The translations under genes were made by a program, and so were the position numbers. Shown here in pieces: positions 59,721 to 64,000 of a DNA stretch of 64,000 nucleotides (position 1 is the stretch's first letter; each line of letters begins with the position of its first letter). This DNA comes from Candidatus Omnitrophota bacterium (GTDB taxonomy: Bacteria > Omnitrophota > Gorgyraeia > JABMRG01). The notes below the pieces were generated by a model. It ran no database searches and was not told where the DNA came from. It saw only the letters and a list, made by a program, of their open reading frames with translations. Location: assembly GCA_030593065.1 (NCBI GenBank), contig JAUVHV010000001.1, positions 62,001-126,000 of the forward strand, in the 5' to 3' direction.

Positions 59721-60977
59721 ATGAGTAAATGTTCATTTTGCGGTAGAAATAAGTCTGGGGTAAAAAAACTTTTTAGCGGCCCGGGTGTTTTTATATGTGA
59801 TAATTGTGTACACCTATGTAATCAGATTCTTTTAAGAAAAGAGCGTAAAGACGCAAAGCCGGGTCTGCCTTTTTCCGTAATGAAAGAATTACCCAAGCCC
59901 ATTGCCATAAAGAAAGATTTAGATAAATATATTATAGGCCAGGAGAGAGCAAAGAAACAGCTTTCCGTAGCTGTCTATAACCACTATAAAAGGCTTATAA
60001 GCCCGTCTATTGCCTCAGGAACTGATTCTGAAGTAGAGCTTGAAAAGTCGAATGTTTTACTTATTGGCCCTACAGGAAGCGGTAAGACTCTTCTCGCGCA
60101 GACTCTGGCTAAGATACTGAATGTACCTTTTGCTATATGCGACGCTACGCCTTTAACAGAAGCCGGTTATGTAGGTGAAGACGTGGAAAATGTGCTGCTC
60201 AGGCTATTACAGAATTGTGATTATGACGCAAATCGCGCGCAATGCGGTATTATATATATTGATGAGATAGATAAGATAGGGAAAACCCATGACAACGTAT
60301 CTATTACGAGGGATGTTTCAGGTGAAGGCGTTCAGCAAGCGCTTCTTAAGATAATAGAAGGCACAGAAGCAAATGTTCCCCCTCAAGGCGGCAGAAAGCA
60401 CCCGCAGCAGGAGTATATCAAGCTTAATACAAAGAATATTTTGTTTATATGTGGCGGCACGTTCAGCACCCTTGATAAGATTATAGAAAAAAGAATAGGT
60501 AAAGCGGAGATAGGCTTTAAGGCAGGCAGCTCTGCAAAGAAAACAGAAAATATTCCCGGGAATATTCTTGAACAGGTCGAGACAGAGGATCTGCTAAAAT
60601 TCGGCATGATACCTGAATTTATCGGCAGGCTCTCTATTGTCGCTACGCTCAACCTTTTAAGCGAAGCAGATCTTATGGATGTGCTTACAAAGCCGAGAAA
60701 TGCTCTTGTAAAACAGTATATGAAATGTTTTGATATGGAAGGCGTTAAGCTTACATTCGCGGAAGCCGCGTTAAGAAAGGTCGCGAACAAAGCTATCAGG
60801 AAAAAGACAGGCGCAAGAGCGCTACGCTTTATACTGGAAGAGGCAATGCTTGAGATTATGTATGAGCTTCCTTCAGAGGCTGGTGTGAAAGAATGTGTAA
60901 TCACAGAAGAGGTTATTTCAAACGGGAAGAGGCCGCAGATAATAAAAAAGGTTGTGCAAGATAAAAAAGTAGCATGA
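59721..60977 (+). CDS. clpX: ClpX, ATP-dependent unfoldase of ClpXP
   Basis: 418 residues from ATG 59721; the longer frame from 59562 would start inside tRNA-Gln and is rejected. A zinc-binding domain (Cys4, Cys7, Cys26, Cys29) is followed by an AAA+ module with GPTGSGKT, the pore-loop region [13 protein letters not shown], Walker [13 protein letters not shown], and RPQ-like sensor 2 (KTGARALR). ClpX selects and unfolds proteins for ClpP. No clpP is adjacent. It overlaps glmU by 4 nt (ATGA at 60974-60977). Confidence 0.96.
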   Translation: MSKCSFCGRNKSGVKKLFSGPGVFICDNCVHLCNQILLRKERKDAKPGLPFSVMKELPKPIAIKKDLDKYIIGQERAKKQLSVAVYNHYKRLISPSIASGTDSEVELEKSNVLLIGPTGSGKTLLAQTLAKILNVPFAICDATPLTEAGYVGEDVENVLLRLLQNCDYDANRAQCGIIYIDEIDKIGKTHDNVSITRDVSGEGVQQALLKIIEGTEANVPPQGGRKHPQQEYIKLNTKNILFICGGTFSTLDKIIEKRIGKAEIGFKAGSSAKKTENIPGNILEQVETEDLLKFGMIPEFIGRLSIVATLNLLSEADLMDVLTKPRNALVKQYMKCFDMEGVKLTFAEAALRKVANKAIRKKTGARALRFILEEAMLEIMYELPSEAGVKECVITEEVISNGKRPQIIKKVVQDKKVA

Positions 60978-62269
60978 AAAAATGCGCGGCTATAATACTC
61001 GCGGCAGGTAAAGGTGTCCGCATGAAATCCCGGTTGCCGAAAGCATTGTGCAGGTTATCAGGAAAGCCTATGATAGAATTTCTGATAAATTCCGCGCGCA
61101 AAAGCAATATCAATGATATACTGGTTGTTGGTGGTTATGGAATCGGCCTTTTAAAGCGGGGCCTGGTTGATCACGCACTTAAGATAATAAAACAGAAGAG
61201 GTTGTTGGGTTCAGCTGACGCGGTAAAACAGGCAGCAGCGCATTTTAAGAATTTTAATGGTGTGCTCTTAGTTCTGTATGCTGATACTCCGCTCATTACG
61301 CCTACTACCATAAAGGCCATGCTTAAAAAACATGCAAAATCAAACTCGGATGTTACATTACTTTCCACAGAAGTACCGGATCCAAAAGAGTATGGCAGGA
61401 TAAGGCGTGATGGAAAGGGAAATATCTGCCAAATCATAGAGCATGCTGATATTGCTGATATAAAAACCAAAAACAAGGCACTTAGAACCGAGGTCAACGT
61501 CGGCGCGTACTGTTTTGACGTGAAAAAACTTTTTAAAGGAATAAAGTGTATAAAGAAAAACAAGAGAAAAGGTGAATACTATCTTACGGATATCATAGCT
61601 TACTTTTATAAAAAAGGCTACAGGATTAACTCTCATATTACCAAAGACACGGACGAAGCGCTCGGTGTAAACAGGAGGCAGCATCTCCAGGCTGCGGAAG
61701 CAGTATTACGTAAACGAACCATGCGGAGGCTCCTTGATCAGGGTATAATTATAAAGGATCCCGCGAGCGCGTATATCGAAGAAGGCGTAAAGATAGGCAA
61801 GGATACGATTATCTATCCTTTTGTTGTTATAGAATCCGGCGCTGTTATAGGTTCACGTTGTAAAATAGGGCCGTTCGCACATTTAAGGTGTGGTACTGTT
61901 TTAAAGAAAGGTTCCTCAGTTGGAAATTATGTAGAGATCGTCAGGTCTACGATAGGGGAAGGCTCAAGGGCTAAGCACCACAGTTATATAGGTGATACAG
62001 ATATTGGTAAGGATGTAAATATCGGAGCAGGAACAATTACAGCAAATTACGATGGAAAGAATAAGAACAGGACTGTTATCAGAGACCAGGCTTTTATTGG
62101 AAGCGGAACAACTATTGTAGCGCCTGTAAAGATAGGAAAAGGGGCGATAACCGGTGCCGGCAGCGTTGTAGTAAAGGGTAAGGACGTTCTTCCCGGCAGT
62201 GTAGTGGTAGGAGTTCCCGCAAGGCCCTTATCTGTGAAGAGTAAGCTGAAAACAAAGAGAAAAAAATAG
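60974..62269 (+). CDS. glmU: Bifunctional UDP-GlcNAc pyrophosphorylase / GlcN-1-P acetyltransferase
   Basis: 431 residues, slightly short for the family (about 450). The N-terminal uridyltransferase has [17 protein letters not shown] and ADTPLI. The C-terminal left-handed beta helix has the acetyltransferase residues [19 protein letters not shown] (His), [24 protein letters not shown]. It provides UDP-GlcNAc for cell-wall and lipid A synthesis. The extreme C-terminus is lysine-rich. Confidence 0.93.
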   Translation: MKKCAAIILAAGKGVRMKSRLPKALCRLSGKPMIEFLINSARKSNINDILVVGGYGIGLLKRGLVDHALKIIKQKRLLGSADAVKQAAAHFKNFNGVLLVLYADTPLITPTTIKAMLKKHAKSNSDVTLLSTEVPDPKEYGRIRRDGKGNICQIIEHADIADIKTKNKALRTEVNVGAYCFDVKKLFKGIKCIKKNKRKGEYYLTDIIAYFYKKGYRINSHITKDTDEALGVNRRQHLQAAEAVLRKRTMRRLLDQGIIIKDPASAYIEEGVKIGKDTIIYPFVVIESGAVIGSRCKIGPFAHLRCGTVLKKGSSVGNYVEIVRSTIGEGSRAKHHSYIGDTDIGKDVNIGAGTITANYDGKNKNRTVIRDQAFIGSGTTIVAPVKIGKGAITGAGSVVVKGKDVLPGSVVVGVPARPLSVKSKLKTKRKK

Positions 62270-62296
62270 AGCCGGTAATTTATAAGGAGTAAAGAG

Positions 62297-63307
62297 ATGA
62301 CAAAAACAGACGGCATTATTGTATTTTCAGGTACTACACACGAAAAACTTGCCGTGGATATCTGCAAGTGCCTAAAGATAAAACTTGGTAATGCGTTGGT
62401 CTCAGAATTTAGCGAAGGTGAAATCAAGGTACAGATTCGCGAAAATGTAAGAGGGAAGGATATCTTTGTAGTGCAGCCAACAGCTCCTCCAGTAAACAAG
62501 AGCGCGATGGAACTGTTGATTATGATAGATGCCCTGAAACGCGCGTCGGCGCGCAGGATTACAGCGGTAATACCCTATTATGGTTACGCAAGGCAGGACA
62601 GGAAAGATCAGCCAAGAGTGCCTATTACCGCGAAATTGATGGCTAATCTTATTACTACAGCAGGCGCTAACAGGGTATTGACCATAGATCTTCATGCCGG
62701 ACAGATTCAGGGCTTTTTTGATATAAACCTGGATCATCTCTTTGCCGTTAATGTCTTTGTTGAATATTTTAAACAAAAGGCCCTCAAAAATTTAGTGGCT
62801 GTTTCACCGGATGTTGGAGGCATAAAAATGGCGCGCGCATATGCAAAGAGAATGCACGCGGGCCTTGCGATTGTTGATAAGAGGAGGCGTAACGATATAG
62901 ATGCTGAAGTTATGCATATACTCGGTGATGTAAAGGATAAAACAGTAGTTATAGTAGATGATATAGCCGCGACAGCAGGTTCTCTCCAGGAAGCGGTTAT
63001 CGCGCTTAAGAAAAAAGGCGCAAAGCAGATATACGCGGCAATAACACACCCGTTGCTTTGCGGCCCGGCAAAAGAACGGTTAAAAAGAATAGGATTGAAA
63101 GAGCTGGTAGTTACGGATACGATACCCCTGCCAAAAGAGAAGCTTTTCCCCGGTATAAAAGTTTTATCAGTAGCACCTTTATTGGCAGATGCCATATACA
63201 GGATTCACAATGAGCAGTCGATAAGTATATTGTTTAAAAGCCCCACAAATAAAAAAAAGCATAAGGCAAGCGTTTCAGATAATGACGAATATTTTAAGCT
63301 AGGATAA
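62297..63307 (+). CDS. prs: Ribose-phosphate pyrophosphokinase
   Basis: 336 residues, slightly longer than usual because of a C-terminal lysine-rich tail. It makes PRPP from ribose 5-phosphate and ATP. FSEGEIKVQIRENVRG, PYYGYARQDRKD, LDHLFAV and the PRPP loop VIVDDIAATAGSL are conserved. A ribosome-binding site AAGGAG precedes the ATG. The order glmU-prs-rplY (ctc) is common in bacteria. Confidence 0.97.
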   Translation: MTKTDGIIVFSGTTHEKLAVDICKCLKIKLGNALVSEFSEGEIKVQIRENVRGKDIFVVQPTAPPVNKSAMELLIMIDALKRASARRITAVIPYYGYARQDRKDQPRVPITAKLMANLITTAGANRVLTIDLHAGQIQGFFDINLDHLFAVNVFVEYFKQKALKNLVAVSPDVGGIKMARAYAKRMHAGLAIVDKRRRNDIDAEVMHILGDVKDKTVVIVDDIAATAGSLQEAVIALKKKGAKQIYAAITHPLLCGPAKERLKRIGLKELVVTDTIPLPKEKLFPGIKVLSVAPLLADAIYRIHNEQSISILFKSPTNKKKHKASVSDNDEYFKLG

Positions 63308-63321
63308 AGGAGTAACATTGA

Positions 63322-64000
63322 ATGGAAAAAGTTATATTGAAAGCTGAGATACGTGAAGAGTTTGGGAAAGAGGCAGGCAGCAGGATGAGAAGAGCAGGCA
63401 TAGTGCCGGCAGTTGTCTATAAAAAGGCGAGCAAAGCACTTTCGCTTAAAGTAGACGCAAGAGAGCTTTTTCATGTTCTCCATACATCCGCCGGTGCAAA
63501 TGTAATTATAGCCTTAAGTATTAGCCATAAAGATAAAGGCCAGGCAAATAAGAAGGATAAGACGGTTATTATAAAAGAGATACAGTATGAGCCAATAAAG
63601 GGAGATGTCCTTCACCTGGATTTTCATGAGATCTCTCTTACTGATAAGATCAATGTAAATATAGCTATCGAAACTAAGGGTGAACCTGAAGGGGTAAAGG
63701 CAGATGGCGGCATCCTTGATCACCCGACCAAAGAACTTAATGTAGAGTGCCTTCCTACAGAGATACCGGAAAGAATAGATGTTCACGTTGAAACACTTAA
63801 GATAGGGGATACTATCAGAGTTAAGGATCTAAGCGTTCCGGCTGGCATAACAGTATTGAATGATCCAGAACAGACTGTCTGTTCAGTTGTTCCTCCTAAG
63901 GTAGAAGAGGAGGTTACGGAAGAAGAGGTAGCGGCAGAAGCGGCAGCTGAACCAGAAGTTATAAGAGAGAAGAAACCTGAAGAGGGCGCGGAAGAAACAC
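63322..64000 (+). CDS. rplY: Ribosomal protein bL25 (CTC family), 5' part
   Basis: 226 codons are visible; the gene runs past the end of the window. The start has AAGGAG and the sequence MEKVILKAEIREEFGKEAG. The 5S-rRNA-binding L25 domain (GIVPAVVYKK, QYEPIKGDVLHLDFHEIS) is followed by the beta domain of TL5/CTC proteins and an acidic tail rich in Glu and Ala. It binds 5S rRNA in the large subunit. The acidic tail is common in the long form. Confidence 0.94.
   Translation, partial: MEKVILKAEIREEFGKEAGSRMRRAGIVPAVVYKKASKALSLKVDARELFHVLHTSAGANVIIALSISHKDKGQANKKDKTVIIKEIQYEPIKGDVLHLDFHEISLTDKINVNIAIETKGEPEGVKADGGILDHPTKELNVECLPTEIPERIDVHVETLKIGDTIRVKDLSVPAGITVLNDPEQTVCSVVPPKVEEEVTEEEVAAEAAAEPEVIREKKPEEGAEET

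Overview
The window reads as a piece of a chromosome from an uncultured, strictly anaerobic bacterium of moderate GC content. My best guess is Omnitrophota or a close relative in the PVC neighbourhood. The grounds are a complete V/A-type ATPase operon of the E-DUF2764-A-B-D-I-K type, an rnfCDGEAB operon, an oxygen-sensitive class III ribonucleotide reductase (nrdD/nrdG), SpoVG with a zinc ribbon, and an exported protein whose signal region ends in AVWALRP, which I remember from Omnitrophota proteins. Nothing here fixes the phylum, so this is inference. Most genes lie on the + strand in tightly packed, often overlapping operons.

Layout. 1-6004: de novo UMP synthesis (pyrB-pyrC-endoQ-like-pyrK-pyrD-pyrF, then pyrE behind its own promoter). 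6024-13128: V/A-type ATPase. 13206-13379: tRNA-Val and tRNA-Asp. 13363-23153: a 9.8-kb integrative element in the 3' end of tRNA-Asp, bounded by a 19-bp direct repeat, with integrase and excisionase at the right end. Its cargo includes an AAA ATPase plus subtilase pair resembling the IetAS phage-defence system, several unrecognised genes punctuated by five GGGGTC/GACCCC palindromes, a NYN-domain protein and a tiny ribbon-helix-helix regulator. 23201-24632: tRNA-Phe, a glutamate-racemase-like protein with an export signal, and tRNA-Thr. 24639-25943: MFS exporter. 25969-30814: Rnf complex. 30978-36833: thioredoxin, an ASKHA-domain protein, purN, a phosphohexomutase, enolase, a DivIC/FtsB-like protein and an S1-domain protein running into tRNA-fMet. 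36988-45166: purB-purC-purM-purD-purE, tsaC/sua5, a low-molecular-weight phosphatase, rpiB, glyA and dCMP deaminase. 45328-49353: nrdR, nrdD, redoxin, nrdG. 49350-50771 (minus): PpiD/SurA-like chaperone. 50953-58898: small basic protein, long-form hisG, bS22-like protein, TPR protein, and the two halves of transketolase separated by an FtsH-like protease and a lipoprotein, then ispE. 59004-64000: spoVG, tRNA-Gln, clpX, glmU, prs and the start of rplY.

How it works together. Pyrimidine and purine synthesis, prs, glyA, rpiB, split transketolase, dCMP deaminase and NrdR/NrdD/NrdG form a nucleotide-centred core. Rnf and the V/A-ATPase form an anaerobic ion-motive circuit; the proteolipid has Gln/Gln/Glu residues suggestive of Na+ coupling.

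The most noteworthy items are the integrative element with its defence-like cargo, repeat-bounded gene remnants and outward promoter; a pair of about 100-nt inverted-repeat elements in opposite orientation (30830-30930 and 34660-34761); the exported racemase-like protein; tandem NrdR boxes 31 nt apart; and several palindromes that have become part of coding sequences.
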